Positions 35,854 through 48,018 are shown, numbered from the stretch's first letter. The stretch is DNA of 64,000 nucleotides from Parapristionchus giblindavisi (GCA_943737045.1 CALSFV010000005.1:1-64000), one strand, 5' to 3'. Made by a program: numbers and translations. The notes: generated by a model from the letters alone, not told the origin.

Positions 35854-38800
35854 TCAGAATTTTTTGCTCTTTCAAATGGTATATCACACGATAGGCATCG
35901 TTGTAATTTTTGCATCTCATGAGCTGTTTTCATCATATCAGAGAGAAAGTTACTTTCGTACTTCGGTCAATATGGCCGCGCTAAAAGATTACTGTTCGAA
36001 GCGCACTGAGGATTACCTTATTCAGAATTTTTTGCTCTTTCAAATGGTATATCACACGATAGGCATCGTTGTAATTTTTGTATCTCATGAGCTGTTTTCA
36101 TCATATCAGAGTGAAAGTTACTTTCGTACTTCGGTCAATTTGGCCGCGCTAAAAGATTACTGTTCGAAGCGAACTGAGGTTTACCTTATTCAGAATTTTT
36201 TGCTCTTTCAAATGGTATATCACACGATAGGCATCGTTGTAATTTTTGTATCTCATGAGCTGTTTTCATCATATCAGAGTGAAAGTTACTTTCGTACTTC
36301 GGTCAATATGGCCGCGCTAAAAGATTACTATTCGAAGCGAACTGAGGTTTACCTTATTCAGAATTTTTTGCTCTTTCAAATGGTATATCACACGATAGGC
36401 ATCGTTGTAATTTTTGTATCTCATGAGCTGTTTTCATCATATCAGAGTGAAAGTTACTTCCGTACTTCGGTCAATATGGCCGCGCTAAAAGATTACTGTT
36501 CGAAGCGATCTGAGGTTTACCTTATTCAGAATTTTTTGCTCTTTCAAATGGTATATCACACGATAGACACCGTTGTAATTTTTGCATCTCATGAGCTGTT
36601 TTCATCATATCAGAGAGAAAGTTACTTTCGTACTTCGGTCAATATGGCCGCGCTAAAAGATTACTGCTCGAAGCGAACTGAGGTTTACCTTATTCAGATT
36701 TTTTTGCTCTTTCAAATGGTATATCACACGATAGGCATCGTTGTAATTTTTGTATCTCATGAGCTGTTTTCATCATATCAGAGTGAAAGTTACTTTCGTA
36801 CTTCGGTCAATATGGCCGCGCTAAAAGATTACTGTTCGAAGCGAACTGAGGTTTACCTTATTCAGAATTTTTTGCTCTTTCAAATGGTATATCACACGAT
36901 AGGCATCGTTGTAATTTTTGTATCTCATGAGCTGTTTTCATCATATCAGAGTGAAAGTTACTTTCGTACTTCGGTCAATATGGCCGCGCTAAAAGATTAC
37001 TGTTCGAAGCGAACTGAGGTTTACCTTATTCAGAATTTTTTGCTCTTTCAAATGTTATATCACACGATAGGCATCGTTGTAATTTTTGTATCTCATGAGC
37101 TGTTTTCATCATATCAGAGTGAAAGTTACTTTCGTACTTCGGTCAATTTGGCCGCGCTAAAAGATTACTGTTCGAAGCGAACTGAGGTTTACCTTATTCA
37201 GAATTTTTTGCTCTTTCAAATGGTATATCACACGATAGGCATCGTTGTAATTTTTGTATCTCATGAGCTGTTTTCATCATATCAGAGTGAAAGTTACTTT
37301 CGTACTTCGGTCAATATGGCCGCGCTAAAAGATTACTGTTCGAAGCGAACTGAGGTTTACATTATTCAGAATTTTTTGCTCTTTCAAATGGTATATCACA
37401 CGATAGGCATCGTCGTAATTTTTGTATCTCATGAGCTGTTTTCATCATATCAGAGTGAAAGTTACTTTCGTACTTCGGTCAATATGGCCGCGCTAAAAGA
37501 TTACTGTTCGAAGCGAACTGAGGTTTACCTTATTCAGAATTTTTTGCTCTTTCAAATGGTATATCACACGATAGACACCGTTGTAATTTTTGCATCTCAT
37601 GAGCTGTTTTCATCATATCAGAGAGAAAGTTACTTTCGTACTTCGGTCAATATGGCCGCGCTAAAAGATTACTGTTCGAAGCGAACTGAGGTTTACCTTA
37701 TTCAGATTTTTTTGCTCTTTCAAATGGTATATCACACGATAGGCATCGTTGTAATTTTTGTATCTCATGAGCTGTTTTCATCATATCAGAGTGAAAGTTA
37801 CTTTCGTACTTCGGTCAATATGGCCGCGCTAAAAGATTACTGTTCGAAGCGATCTGAGGTTTACCTTATTCAGAATTTTTTGCTCTTTCAAATGGTATAT
37901 CACACGATAGACACCGTTGTAATTTTTGCATCTCATGAGCTGTTTTCATCATATCAGAGAGAAAGTTACTTTCGTACTTCGGTCAATATGGCCGCGCTAA
38001 AAGATTACTGCTCGAAGCGAACTGAGGCTAACCTTATTCAGATTTTTTGCTCTTTCAAATGGTATATCACACGATAGGCATCGTTGTAATTTTTGTATCT
38101 CATGAGCTGTTTTCATCATATCAGAGTGAAAGTTACTTTCGTACTTCGGTCAATATGGCCGCGCTAAAAGATTACTGTTCGAAGCGAACTGAGGTTTACC
38201 TTATTCAGAATTTTTTGCTCTTTCAAATGGTATATCACACGAAAGGCTTCGTTGTATTTTTTGTATCTCATGAGCTGTTTTCATCATATCAGAGTGAAAG
38301 TTACTTTCGTACTTCGGTCAATATGGCCGCGCTAAAAGATTACTGTTCGAAGCGAACTGAGGTTTACCTTATTCAGAATTTTTTGCTCTTTCAAATGGTA
38401 TATCACACGATAGGCATCGTTGTAATTTTTGTATCTCATGAGCTGTTTTCATCATATCAGAGTGAAAGTTACTTTCGTACTTCGGTCAATATGGCCGCGC
38501 TAAAAGATTACTGTTCGAAGCGAACTGAGGTTTACATTATTCAGAATTTTTTGCTCTTTCAAATGGTATATCACACGATAGGCATCGTTGTAATTTTTGT
38601 ATCTCATGAGCTGTTTTCATCATATCAGAGTGAAAGTTAGTTTCGTACTTCGGTCAATTTGGCCGCGCTAAAAGATTACTGTTCGAAGCGAACTGAGGTT
38701 TACCTTATTCAGAATTTTTTGCTCTTTCAAATGGTATATCACACGATAGGCATCGTTGTAATTTTTGTATCTCATGAGCTGTTTTCATCATATCAGAGTG

Positions 38801-41800
38801 AAAGTTACTTTCGTACTTCGGTCAATATGGCCGCGCTAAAAGATTACTGTTCGAAGCGAACTGAGGTTTACCTTATTCAGAATTTTTTGCTCTTTCAAAT
38901 GTTATATCACACGATAGGCCTCGTTGTAATTTTTGCATCTCATGTGCTGTTTTCATCATATCAGAGAGAAAGTTACTTTCGTACTTCGGTCAATATGGCC
39001 GCGCTAAAAGATTACTGTTCGAAGCGAACTGAGGTTTACCTTATTCAGAATTTTTTTGCTCTTTCAAATGGTATATCACACGATAGGCATCGTTGTAATT
39101 TTTGTATCTCATGAGCTGTTTTCATCATATCAGAGTGAAAGTTACTTTCGTACTTCGGTCAATATGGCCGCGCTAAAAGATTACTGTTCGAAGCGAACTG
39201 AGGTTTACCTTATTCAGAATTTTTTGCTCTTTCAAATGGTATATGACAACATGGTTGTTGCTGAAAATCTATCTTGTCATGAATTGTTTTCAGCAAAAAT
39301 GCACAAAGTAATGAAAGATAATTTTCTAGTTCGGCCAGTTTGGTGACTTTCAGCATGGGAAAAATGCTTATGTTAATCAGAATTTTTTGCTCTTTCAAAT
39401 GTTATATCACACGATAGGCATCGTTGTAATTTTTGCATCTCATGTGCTGTTTTCATCATATCAGAGAGAAAGTTACTTTCGTACTTCGGTCAATATGGCC
39501 GCGCTAAAAGATTACTGTTCGAAGCGAACTGAGGTTTACCTTATTCAGAATTTTTTGCTCTTTCAAATGGTATATGACAACATGGTTGTTGCTGAAAATC
39601 TATCTTGTCATGAATTGTTTTCAGCAATAATGCACAAAGTAATGAAAGATAATTTTCTAGTTCGGCCAGTTTGGTGACTTTCAGCATGGGAAAAATGCTT
39701 ATGTTAATCAGAATTTTTTGCTCTTTCAAATGTTATATCACACGATAGGCATCGTTGTAATTTTTGTATCTCATGAGCTGTTTTCATCATATCAGAGTGA
39801 AAGTTACTTTCGTACTTCGGTCAATATGGCCGCGCTAAAAGATTACTGTTCGAAGCGAACTGAGGTTTACCTTATTCAGAATTTTTTGCTCTTTCAAATG
39901 GTATATGACAACATGGTTGTTGCTGAAAATCTATCTTGTCATGAATTGTTTTGAGCAAAAATGCACAAAGTAATGAAAGATAATTTTCTGGTTCGGCCAG
40001 TTTGGTGACTTTCAGCATGGGAAAAATGCTTATGTTAATCAGAATTTTTTGCTCTTTCAAATGTTATATCACACGATAGGCATCGTTGTAATTTTTGCAT
40101 CTCATGTGCTGTTTTCATCATATCAGAGAGAAAGTTACTTTCGTACTTCGATCAATATGGCCGCGCTAAAAGATTACTGTTCGAAGCGAACTGAGGTTTA
40201 CCTTATTCAGAATTTTTTGCTCTTTCAAATGTTATATCACACGATAGGCCTCGTTGTAATTTTTGCATCTCATGTGCTGTTTTCATCATATCAGAGAGAA
40301 AGTTACTTTCGTACTTCGGTCAATATGGCCGCGCTAAAAGATTACTGTTCGAAGCGAACTGAGGTTTACCTTATTCAGAATTTTTTTGCTCTTTCAAATG
40401 GTATATCACACGATAGGCATCGTTGTAATTTTTGTATCTCATGAGCTGTTTTCATCATATCAGAGTGAAAGTTACTTTCGTACTTCGGTCAATATGGCCG
40501 CGCTAAAAGATTACTGTTCGAAGCGAACTGAGGTTTACCTTATTCAGAATTTTTTGCTCTTTCAAATGGTATATGACAACATGGTTGTTGCTGAAAATCT
40601 ATCTTGTCATGAATTGTTTTCAGCAAAAATGCACAAAGTAATGAAAGATAATTTTCTAGTTCGGCCAGTTTGGTGACTTTCAGCATGGGAAAAATGCTTA
40701 TGTTAATCAGAATTTTTTGCTCTTTCAAATGTTATATCACACGATAGGCATCGTTGTAATTTTTGCATCTCATGTGCTGTTTTCATCATATCAGAGAGAA
40801 AGTTACTTTCGTACTTCGGTCAATATGGCCGCGCTAAAAGATTACTGTTCGAAGCGAACTGAGGTTTACCTTATTCAGAATTTTTTGCTCTTTCAAATGG
40901 TATATGACAACATGGTTGTTGCTGAAAATCTATCTTGTCATGAATTGTTTTCAGCAATAATGCACAAAGTAATGAAAGATAATTTTCTAGTTCGGCCAGT
41001 TTGGTGACTTTCAGCATGGGAAAAATGCTTATGTTAATCAGAATTTTTTGCTCTTTCAAATGTTATATCACACGATAGGCATCGTTGTAATTTTTGTATC
41101 TCATGAGCTGTTTTCATCATATCAGAGTGAAAGTTACTTTCGTACTTCGGTCAATATGGCCGCGCTAAAAGATTACTGTTCGAAGCGAACTGAGGTTTAC
41201 CTTATTCAGAATTTTTTGCTCTTTCAAATGGTATATGACAACATGGTTGTTGCTGAAAATCTATCTTGTCATGAATTGTTTTGAGCAAAAATGCACAAAG
41301 TAATGAAAGATAATTTTCTGGTTCGGCCAGTTTGGTGACTTTCAGCATGGGAAAAATGCTTATGTTAATCAGAATTTTTTGCTCTTTCAAATGTTATATC
41401 ACACGATAGGCATCGTTGTAATTTTTGCATCTCATGTGCTGTTTTCATCATATCAGAGAGAAAGTTACTTTCGTACTTCGATCAATATGGCCGCGCTAAA
41501 AGATTACTGTTCGAAGCGAACTGAGGTTTACCTTATTCAGAATTTTTTGCTCTTTCAAATGGTATATCACACGTTAGGCATCGTTGTAATTTTTGTATCT
41601 CATGAGCTGTTTTCATCATATCAGAGTGAAAGTTACTTTCGTACTTCGGTCAATATGGCCGCGCTAAAAGATTACTGTTCGAAGCGAACTGAGGTTTACC
41701 TTATTCAGAATTTTTTGCTCTTTCAAATGGTATATCACACGATAGGCATCGTTGTAATTTTTGTATCTCATGAGCTGTTTTCATCATATCAGAGTGAAAG

Positions 41801-42213
41801 TTACTTTCGTACTTCGGTCAATATGGCCGCGCTAAAAGATTACTGTTCGAAGCGAACTGAGGTTTACCTTATTCAGAATTTTTTGCTCTTTCAAATGGTA
41901 TATCACACGATAGGCATCGTTGTAATTTTTGTATCTCATGAGCGGTTTTCATCATATCAGAGTGAAAGTTACTTTCGTACTTCGGTCAATATGGCCGCGC
42001 TAAAAGATTACTGTTCGAAGCGAACTGAGGTTTACATTATTCAGAATTTTTTGCTCTTTCAAATCGTATATCACACGATAGGCATCGTTGTAATTTTTTT
42101 ATCTCATGAGCTGTTTTCATCATATCAGAGTGAAAGTTACTTTCGTACTTCGGTCAATATGGCCGCGCTAAAAGATTACTGTTCGAAGCGAACCGAGGTT
42201 TACCTTATTCAGT
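35854..42213 (+). repeat. Satellite array, third block, with A+B dimers
   Basis: A monomers run to about 39235. Alternating A (168 bp) and B (163 bp) monomers then form 331-bp dimers up to about 41550, and A monomers follow to the abrupt end at 42213. B monomers lie near 39239-39378, 39570-39709, 39901-40040, 40569-40708, 40900-41039 and 41231-41370. A base change at 38639 (TAC to TAG) and T-run changes (38045, 39055, 40385) break the frame. Variants such as GACACC or GCATCTC occur in scattered monomers. Confidence 0.95.
39056..41715 (+). repeat. 1,330-bp higher-order repeat (two copies)
   Basis: Positions 39056-40385 recur at 40386-41715 at least up to the fourth dimer. The unit is three A+B dimers (331 bp each) plus two A monomers (337 bp). 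Private variants travel with position: CAGCAATAATGC in the second dimer, TTGAGCAAAAATG and 'TTCTGGTTCGGCC' in the third, and CGATCAATATGG in the fourth A monomer. That is the pattern of tandem duplication of a block. Confidence 0.85.
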
Positions 42214-42929
42214 GTATCGTTTAATATCTTCGCATCATAAAGAAGTAGCATATCGTAATAAATATCATACACGTAATAAATAATATTATAGTATCCTGGC
42301 AGCACTATGGATAATCTCTTTTCGTGCCTGGCACAAGTTGCATCGTGACACATCTGTTGACATTCGAATATCAAAATATCTTATAACTAACACATCTTCC
42401 CATTTTCTCATTTCACCAGGAGCATAATCCCAAATTATGGTCGTCATCTATACGTGTAGTATCCTATCTCGCTGATTGTATTATAGTTCATGTGAAGTTT
42501 CATTCTGAAAACGAAGAAACCAATACACACATTGAAATATGATGACATGATTCAGAAAGTAGTGAGTATAATCTATATTTGTCATCAATACGAGATACAA
42601 CCAAGTATTTAAATAGGGAGATTCAAAAAGTTACGCATTCAAATGAGATATGAACTAAACAAAGAAACATTTCGCCATCTAAGATCTAATCTTTTTTTTT
42701 TTTAGGGTAACCCCTTCGGAAAAAACAAGTCCGGAAATTTTATTTTGAATTGAAAAGTGATAAAAAAAAACAAGATTTATTTGATTCTGTGCAAATCATA
42801 AGAGGGAGGAAGAGAGGGACAGAGGCACTCCGAAGACGAGGAGTATTCGTATACCTTAGTCATGTCAGGAACAGCGGTAAAATATGTTTAAAACTACCAG
42901 ATTTCTAAATTGATTGATTCGGGATACTG

Positions 42930-43425
42930 TAGGTGCCACACCATAATTCACGACTTCATTATAAAAATGATTTATTCACCGTAATCGTATTTTTAAAAAA
43001 TTATGATTTTTAAACTGAAGCTGTGTTATGATATTTAGAAGCGATTAAGCAAATAAAAAAACGTAGGGTTGCTGTAGCAAAATAGTGAAAATTAATTAAA
43101 TGTGAAATATTTTTCGAAAATTCAAAATTCCAGCCTTCGTTGACCGTTGATCGAAAAACTCCCCTTGGCAATAGTTTCTTAGAATTAGCTAAGGAGTCGA
43201 TTGCGTCCACTCCCGCATCAATTGGATTCAAAATAAACCTTTTAGGAAAAGGCGCCAAATCGTTGTGTGGTCACCTCCTGAAGCGAATTTTCAATTGGAA
43301 GGAATTTCCAAGTGCCAGTGAACTTCACTCATTGAGCCTGTAATTATCATACATAAAACAGAAAAATCCATTTTTCGTCGAGACCGCACCTATGTCGATT
43401 TTCTAAGATAGCGTGTTCTAACACC
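42930..43425 (+). mobile_element. Right-arm fragment of the palindromic foldback element
   Basis: This is homologous to the right arm at 23450-23952, including 'GTCACCTCCTGAAGCGAATT', 'CTGTAATTATCATACATAAA' and the terminal GATAGCGTGTT, at clearly lower identity than the two satellite copies. The left arm is missing. It shows the family is older than the satellite insertions and occurs outside the array. Confidence 0.75.
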
Positions 43426-43497
43426 CAAGTATGGACTCCAAGTTCTCATTGCTAGCTCACGTGTCCGGGGGGTGGTCGAGTTTTAACGGCCATCTCT

Positions 43498-43720
43498 CTT
43501 AATAAGATGACTTAATAAGATGATTACTTTCTCGGCATTTCTTTTTTCTTTGCACGATTTATTTTACAAGTTTTCCAATATTCCAAATTTTCCGTGATTA
43601 AATAGGTAAGGAGGGAAACAAGAGTAACAATTGTCACGCTTTATATCCAACAGTGGCCTCAATAATTCTTTTGCGCTGTTGATGGCTATTCGATATTGGC
43701 TGACAGTTTGGACTTATATA
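43498..43720 (+). repeat. Left arm of inverted repeat shared with 49080-49463
   Basis: Blocks such as 'GAGGGAAACAAGAGTAACAA', 'CAACAGTGGCCTCAATAA' and 'GGCTGACAGTTTGGACTT' match the reverse complement of 49080-49463. The right copy is longer by an AT-rich insertion. A (TA)n microsatellite follows at 43716-43734. Confidence 0.75.
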
Positions 43721-43736
43721 TATATATATATATATT

Positions 43737-44134
43737 CACTTTCTTCGATTTCTTCGATTTTTTCAACTCATTTTGCCACCAATATGTGATAGATCGTTTT
43801 AAAACCATGGCACAGATTCTTGGGAGCACGAATCTACCGATATCCGAGCATGAATCCTTTCGTCGCGGACGTCAGATGGGGCTGTCCGCTGACACCCTCT
43901 CACAGCAGCTCAGGGTGTCTGTTTCGACTAGCCACAAGGTCATCAAAACTCAAATCTATGCTCAAACAATGAAGAAGACTAATGGACGACCTCACAAGAT
44001 GATTTTGATATCTGATCGTCTGTTTACCCATATCTCGAAGGAGAACCCGAGGCTCAAGGCAATGGACGTCAAGCGAACACTGGTGGAGTTTCGCTAAATT
44101 GAGGTACCTAAACCTTCTAAACTTGGCTGGAAAG
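43737..44134 (+). pseudogene. Tc1-like transposase N-terminal fragment, plus strand
   Basis: The reading 'SFRRGRQMGLSADTLSQQLR' followed by 'VSTSHKVIKTQIYAQTMKK', then 'NGRPHKMILISDR', is the paired helix-turn-helix DNA-binding region and GRP-type linker of Tc1-like transposases. A stop ends the frame at 44097, just after 'DVKRTLVEFR'. The catalytic DDE part is absent. The same N-terminal sequence, diverged, lies inverted at 44540-44940. Confidence 0.7.
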
Positions 44135-45136
44135 ATAGTAGTGGCTAGGAAATGGGTCTCTAGGATATCAATACAGTCCTCCTTACTCATCATTCCATTC
44201 ACATGGACCAGGGGGGCAACCCCATCTACAGAGAAAGAACTCCCACAAAATCAACGATACTCCTCCATGCTTCACGGAGGCCATCTTGCACTTCACCTCA
44301 AATCTAGTGCCAACAGGACGATGAAAATGGGATATTTTCTCCGTTTCAATCATCAGACACTTGTTTTCGTCTGAGAATACGATCTACTTCTAGTGTTAGG
44401 GGGTCCAATGAATGTGCTCTTTTGCCCATGCGATTCTTGCTCTACGAAAAATGTCGGAGATCAGCTGTTTCTAGACATGTCGACGTCCGAATAGTCTTCA
44501 ACGCGCGAAGCAGACGTTGCACGACGTATACGGACACTTCAAACATTTATTTAGCCAAGTTTAGAAGCGTTAAGTACCCCAATTTGGTGAAATTCCGCCA
44601 ATTCTCGCTTGAAGTCCATTGCCTTGAGCCTCGGGTTCTCCTTCCAGATGCGGATAATCAGACGATCAGATGTAAAAATCATCTTATGAGGTCGTCCATT
44701 AGTCTTATTCATTGTTTGAGCATAGATTTGAGTTTTGATGACCTTGTGGATAGTCGAAACAGGCACCCTGAGCTGCTGTGAGAGGGTGTCAGCGGACAGC
44801 TCCATATGATGTCCACGACGAAAGGATTCTTGCTCGGATATCGGTATATTCTTGCTCCCAAGAATCCGTGCCATGTTTTTAAAACGATCTAACACATATT
44901 GGGGGCAAAATGAGTTGAAAAAAATCGAAGAAATCGAAGAAAGTGAAAATCTCATTTTTGTGACTTTTGATAAAATCGAAATAAATTTCACCATAGAGCT
45001 CAATCGGGGTGATTTTGGTAAAAAAACACGTAAAAACACTTTCAAAATAATTCCTGGAATTCTGGACCCGATCGGTTGAGTTTGAAAAAAGTTATGACGA
45101 AAAAACCAAAACTTGATAACCTTTTGCACGGTACTG
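44135..45136 (-). pseudogene. Tc1-like transposon remnant with one intact terminus, minus strand
   Basis: The right end carries a terminal inverted repeat starting CAGTACCGTGCAAAAGG, preceded by TA (45137-45138), typical of Tc1/mariner target sites. Reading leftward, the N-terminal DNA-binding domain ('QLRVPVSTIHKVIK', 'NGRPHKMIFTSDR') is followed, with frameshifts, by catalytic-core pieces: 'HIHWTP', 'VFSDENKCLMIE' (the first catalytic Asp region), 'FHRPVGTRFE', 'ASVKHGGVSLILWEFF' and 'MSKEDCIDILETHFL'. The last catalytic region and the other terminus are missing. Several shifts and stops make it a dead copy. Confidence 0.75.
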
Positions 45137-45260
45137 TACGTCATAAGGGCAAAAGGAGGGCGAATCGGGAACTAAATTTTGATTGTGAAATGTTATGTTA
45201 TTGTTGGATAAATAGTATCTTCTGAACTTGATTTATGTACTACACATTACATAACAGGCA

Positions 45261-45511
45261 AATTAATGTGGTGTTAAAATCTTGGAAAAGTGGACGGAAA
45301 TATGAAAAGTAATGTTAATTTTGTGATTGTAAAAGTAGTTGGAAATAGTTGTAAAGCTTCATAAGGGACAAACTCCTACAATGGATTTTGGTAGTAAGAG
45401 TTTGTAAAGTACGAAGCTGTGCTACGTTTCCAAATACTTTTACAATCACAAAATTGACACTATTTTCCACTTTTCCATCTTCCTTTCCAAGATTGTAACA
45501 CCACATAAATT
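45261..45511. mobile_element. ~250-bp MITE (family shared with 63038-63265)
   Basis: The ends are reverse complements: 'ATGTGGTGTTAAAATCTTGG' at the left, and 'CCAAGATTGTAACACCACAT' at the right. The inverted similarity extends about 80 bp inward ('TTTTGTGATTGTAAAAGTA' and its complement). There is no coding capacity. A sister copy lies in an intron of the minus-strand Gly-rich gene. Confidence 0.82.
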
Positions 45512-45734
45512 CTTGAACACCCTGCATTCTAACTCTTGGATTCATAGATTAAATGAAAATCATTTCGTTTCTATTTCAATCGGGCACAATTTGCTTGTAA
45601 TCTTTCCTTGATGTTCATATGCAGTTATATTTCACTTTTCCATCCTTGGTTTCAATAAATCCCACATAGGACACATGGATTCATGTTGTTGATCGATCAA
45701 TCTGTTGCCTACTCTTCTATAACTCTATATTAAT

Positions 45735-46005
45735 CCACAAAATGCTGACATTATTCTCTAATTTGGCTTCACCATGATCTTGTTTACATCTGACTATAGG
45801 ACCATGCCCTACGTAGAGAATCCGTAATATAATACTGGACATATAATCTTATTTCAATTTATGGAATGATTAGATTATGCAGAAATGGAGAAATTATTTT
45901 GTGCATGTTTGATCATAAAAGTGCATCCAAGTTTAAAAGACCAATCAAGGAAATAAAAGAAAAATATAGAAATTCAGAAAAGTGACTCATTCAGTTGAGT
46001 TATGA
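45735..46005 (+). repeat. Left arm of inverted repeat shared with 49510-49790
   Basis: 'ACAAAATGCTGACATTATTC', 'TTTGGCTTCACCATGATC', 'GATTAGATTATGCAGAAATG' and 'AGTTTAAAAGACCAATCAAG' match the complement of 49510-49790 at moderate identity. The two pairs, with the 43498/49080 pair, overlap instead of nesting, so several duplications must have accumulated. Confidence 0.65.
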
Positions 46006-46019
46006 ATAAAACAGAGCAA

Positions 46020-46195
46020 CTTTTGCCCTCGTGGACATCAGATGGGACAGTCACTTGCACTCTGTCACAGCAGTTCCGAGTCACTGTTTCGACTATCCTG
46101 AAGGAATGAGGAAGGTTAATGTACGACCTCGCAGGACGACCACGACATCTGATAGTAAGATTAACTGCATCCCGAAGGAGAGTTTGAATAAATGT
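46020..46195 (+). pseudogene. Third Tc1-like N-terminal fragment
   Basis: 'CGTGGACATCAGATGGGACA', 'TCTGTCACAGCAGTTCCGAG' and 'GTTTCGACTATCC' align with the helix-turn-helix coding region at 43870-43930, with deletions; the frame is destroyed. A tract just to the left (from about 45960) also resembles 42618-42690, so part of the same element end exists a fourth time. Confidence 0.55.
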
Positions 46196-46989
46196 AGATA
46201 AATAAATAAATAATTGGTTGTATCTCGTATTGATGACGATATATCAAAGCTAGATTATAGTCTCTAGTTCCTAAATCATGTCATCATATTTCATTGTATG
46301 TATTGATTTCTTGGTTTTCATTTTGAAAATTAGCATGGACTACAGCATAGTCTAGATAGGATTATATAATACTACACGTATAGATGACGATCATAATTTG
46401 GGATTATGCTCCTGGTGAAATGAGAAAATGGGAAGATGTGTTAGTTATAAGATATTTTGATATTCGAATGTCAACAGATCTATCACGATGCAACTTGTGC
46501 CAGGCACGAAAAGAGATTATCCGTAGAGGTGCCAGGATACCATATTATTATATATATTACGTGCATGACATTAGGAAACGATGCGATTCCTCATTATGAT
46601 GCGAAGATATTAAACGATACAAAAAGATATTCTTGAACTTTTGATCTACATAATGATAATGTACTTTACATAATCAATGCTACTCTCATACAGTAGCAAT
46701 TTCATTATTTCGAGAATTGTATATTCTTCTACATTATTCCTTACATCACTTTGATTTCGTATGTTTCATTGATTACAATTCAATCTATTCCATTAGTCAA
46801 TTTGTTATTCAACTATGAGATTTTAGCCATCTTTGCTCTTAGGTTTGTGCTAAAATCGCGGGTCGATGTTGGGAACAAAGTTGAAAATCCTGAGAGTGTA
46901 TCTGAATACTCTAAGAGGCTAGGATAGACATGCACTATTGATTGATGATTACTTTCTACAGTATCCCTATCACAGCGTGTCGAGAACGG

Positions 46990-47127
46990 TTAAGACAGAG
47001 AAAGAGTTGAAAGAGAGAGAGAGAGAGACAGAGAGAGAGAAAGAGAGCGAGAGAGAAAGAGAGAGAGAGAGACAGAGAAAGAGTTGAAAGAGAGAGAGAG
47101 AGAGACAGAGAGAGAGAGAAAGAGAGC

Positions 47128-47185
<58 letters not shown>

Positions 47186-47279
47186 AGAGAGAGACAGAGA
47201 GAGAGAGCGAGAGAGAGAGAGAGACAGAGAAAGAGTTGAAAGAGAGATAGAGAGTGAGACAGAGAGAGAGAAAGAGAGC

Positions 47280-47333
<54 letters not shown>

Positions 47334-47349
47334 CAGAGAGAGAGAGAGC

Positions 47350-47387
<38 letters not shown>

Positions 47388-47398
47388 CAGAGAGAGAG

Positions 47399-47442
<44 letters not shown>
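46990..47442. repeat. (GA)n microsatellite with embedded longer period
   Basis: GA dinucleotides are interspersed with GACAGAGA, AAAGAGAGCGAGAG and 'GACAGAGAAAGAGTTGAAAG'. The last recurs at 46996, 47072 and 47222, so longer units were duplicated within the array. Long Ser-Leu open frames on the minus strand are repeat artefacts. A CCATC pentamer run follows at 47550-47570. Confidence 0.95.
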
Positions 47443-47443
<1 letters not shown>

Positions 47444-47817
47444 CAAAAGTCAGGAAGTGCAGATCGTTAGTACACCATTGTGCACCATAGCATTTTGCCA
47501 AGATTTCAATGACCGCTTTCAATAAATTAGAGAAACGCAGTACTATGGTAATCCCATCCCATCCCATCCCATCCACATCCAATGCATTTCCCACTCCATT
47601 CATTATCTTTTGCGATTCATATTTGTGACAAAGAAGACAAAGTTGTTAACAGAAATACTTTATCGGCACATAGCATCATCAACAACTGTGATATATTTCT
47701 CAACGATGAAATTGAGGTATACGATGTGTAGGGTGGAGGTAGTTATCATAGGAATTGATATAGTTTCAATTGTAGATATATTAATGGAGAATATGGGTGA
47801 AGATTATGGTAGAATCA

Positions 47818-48018
47818 TCATTGGATATTTCCATGGAGGATTGTAGGGGGAAGAGCGGGAATTGCTCCTCCAATACGATTGTCGACAAGAGGACGAAAGT
47901 CCTCATTGGACTCTTTCTTATCTCCAATAAAGGAGATATTGAGAGATTGACTAGAGGAGTGATACCACCACTCCATGAATTCCTCAGAGTAGACAACTTC
48001 TCCAGCAACAAAAGCCAT
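47818..48018 (-). CDS. Candidate small protein of 66 residues, function unknown
   Basis: This single open frame starts at ATG 48018 (context TTCAAGATGGCT) and ends with TGA at 47818-47820. The product begins 'MAFVAGEVVYSEEFMEWWYH', is acidic and aromatic near the N terminus, and ends in a proline-containing tail. No signal peptide or known motif is recognised. What favours a gene is the upstream region: a TATA-like CATATAAAG about 55 bp before the ATG and three GC boxes just upstream of that. The second half might be the 5' exon of a spliced gene, and a GC-rich, non-repeat base composition stands out from the AT-rich surroundings. It could equally be chance. Confidence 0.4.
   Translation of the reverse strand: MAFVAGEVVYSEEFMEWWYHSSSQSLNISFIGDKKESNEDFRPLVDNRIGGAIPALPPTILHGNIQ

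Larger units (their letters stand above)
42214..46622. repeat. Inverted-repeat pair (arms ~400 bp) enclosing Tc1 and foldback debris
   Basis: Arms 42214-42605 and 46210-46622 are reverse complements with moderate divergence and start with GTATCGTTTAATATCTTCGC. Shared blocks include 'CAGGAGCATAATCCCAAATT' and 'TCGAATATCAAAATATCTTA' with their complements. The left arm joins the satellite directly, so the insertion marks the array end. The interior holds Tc1-like pieces and a fragment of the 1.43-kb foldback element. It could be a large foldback transposon or two oppositely oriented copies of one element. Confidence 0.7.

Noticed and set aside
18577..42224. Many long repeated open frames (935, 450, 655, 2214 and 791 codons and others)
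   Set aside because: All are the 56-codon satellite unit. Breaks occur at homopolymer T runs and amino-acid-changing variants are common, so I do not call genes.
46956..47603. Leu-Ser repeat proteins on the minus strand
   Set aside because: Pure translation of the GA microsatellite.
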